Origin: Granulicella sp. | GTDB taxonomy: Bacteria > Acidobacteriota > Terriglobia > Terriglobales > Acidobacteriaceae | DNA: 37,626 nucleotides | NCBI GenBank assembly: GCA_003133205.1 | Contig: PKWK01000144.1 | Location: 123 to 37,748 of the forward strand | Direction: 5' to 3' | Part shown: positions 37,041 through 37,626 of the stretch, in pieces | Layout: each line of letters begins with the position of its first letter | Position numbering within the stretch: the stretch's first letter is position 1 | Made by a program: the position numbers and the translations under genes | Notes under the pieces: generated by a model | Told to the model about the DNA's origin: nothing | The model's database searches: none | Seen by the model: only the letters and a program-made list of their open reading frames with translations

Positions 37041-37626
37041 ATGGCAGCCGCTCCCGACCTCGACCTGCAGCCAGATCTGCAGCCCGCCGTCGTCCTCGCA
37101 TGGGCGCACCCCGTCGTGCAGGAGTGGTTCCTCACTAAGTTCGGTTCCGCCACCGAACCGCAGGAGCAAGGCTGGCCCGCCATCCTGCGCGGCGAAACAA
37201 CTCTCATCTCGGCGCCCACTGGCTCCGGCAAAACCCTCGCCGCATTCCTCGTCGCGATCGACCAACTCCTGCGCCTCGCCATCGCCGGAAATCTCGCACC
37301 CACCACGCAGGTCGTCTACGTCTCGCCGCTCAAAGCTCTCTCGAACGACGTGCAGAAAAACCTCGACGGCCCGCTCGCCGAGATCCAGCAACTGGCCGCA
37401 GCGCGCGGCTACCTCTGCCCGCCAATTCGCACCGGCGTCCGCACCGGCGACACGCTCCCCATCGAGCGCGCCCGCATGTTGCGCAACCCGCCGCACATTC
37501 TTGTCACGACGCCCGAGTCGCTCTACCTGCTGCTCACCTCGCAGGCCGCCGAAGCTCTGCGCACGATTGACACCGTCATCATCGACGAGATTCATGCGCT
37601 GGTGCCCACCAAGCGCGGCGCGCACC
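37041..37626 (+). CDS. lhr: Lhr-type DEAD/DEAH-box helicase (5' part, runs off the window)
   Basis: N-terminal 195 residues of a superfamily-2 helicase of the Lhr (large helicase-related) group, which unwinds RNA:DNA or DNA with 3'-5' polarity in nucleic-acid repair. Visible are the Q-motif region ([20 protein letters not shown]), Walker [10 protein letters not shown] (Lys64), motif Ia [17 protein letters not shown], motif Ib [12 protein letters not shown] and motif II DEIH (182-185) in [29 protein letters not shown] and [12 protein letters not shown] are especially Lhr-like. ATG 37041 follows a TACAAT by 5 nt. It is divergent from the rhamnogalacturonan lyase, and its 3' end is outside the window. 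Confidence 0.93.
   Translation, partial: MAAAPDLDLQPDLQPAVVLAWAHPVVQEWFLTKFGSATEPQEQGWPAILRGETTLISAPTGSGKTLAAFLVAIDQLLRLAIAGNLAPTTQVVYVSPLKALSNDVQKNLDGPLAEIQQLAAARGYLCPPIRTGVRTGDTLPIERARMLRNPPHILVTTPESLYLLLTSQAAEALRTIDTVIIDEIHALVPTKRGAH

Overview
The window is GC-rich, densely coded bacterial chromosome. Three features suggest a soil acidobacterium of the Terriglobia/Acidobacteriaceae type: a run of Tat-exported sugar enzymes, Ig-like/OmpA-like envelope proteins, and a plant-cell-wall locus containing a DUF6807 ('PmoA'-like) lipoprotein. This is inference from gene content; there is no rRNA gene here to confirm it. No prophage, CRISPR array, tRNA or complete insertion sequence was seen.

Layout. 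(1) 1-236: 5' end of rpsL on the minus strand, followed by a 593-bp gap. (2) 836-10605: secreted S9 peptidase, a large Ig/beta-propeller lipoprotein, then two convergent cyclic-di-GMP genes (a membrane GGDEF cyclase and a PAS-GGDEF-EAL protein with an altered EAL metal site) and a small secreted protein. (3) 10675-14668: nusB preceded by an unusual VOC-RibH fusion, a SnoaL-like protein, a crotonase, a lipoprotein and a DUF1440 protein. (4) 14669-17467: a repeat-rich intergenic stretch with a strong terminator, a frameshifted purine nucleoside permease gene, a GNAT acetyltransferase, queD, and a small membrane protein whose 3' end lies in a 20-bp triplication. (5) 17594-22005: ClC-type antiporter with CBS domains, eutBC (no microcompartment genes), and a scar holding a small ORF and the tail of an RND outer-membrane factor gene. 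(6) 22082-23701: OmpA-like envelope protein. (7) 23756-36845: a carbohydrate locus. It holds a sialate-type O-acetylesterase, a FUSC-like membrane protein, GH28 plus a PKD/CBM9-like partner, a tightly coupled exported trio (Gfo/Idh/MocA oxidoreductase, DUF6807 lipoprotein, TIM-barrel isomerase/epimerase) and an exo-rhamnogalacturonan lyase. A RAYT-like HUH protein, a YXWGXW protein and kdsC sit between them. (8) 37041-end: 5' end of an Lhr-type helicase.

How the genes work together. The carbohydrate genes look like a pectin/rhamnogalacturonan toolkit acting outside the cytoplasm: de-O-acetylation, GH28 hydrolysis and exo-lyase cleavage, plus an exported oxidoreductase/DUF6807/isomerase module that may process sugars through keto intermediates. 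That module is the best candidate for a poorly described system. A second theme is the start sites. At least seven genes have a TAnnnT hexamer 5-7 nt before the start codon and no Shine-Dalgarno, which suggests many leaderless mRNAs, while other genes have clear GGAGG-type sites.
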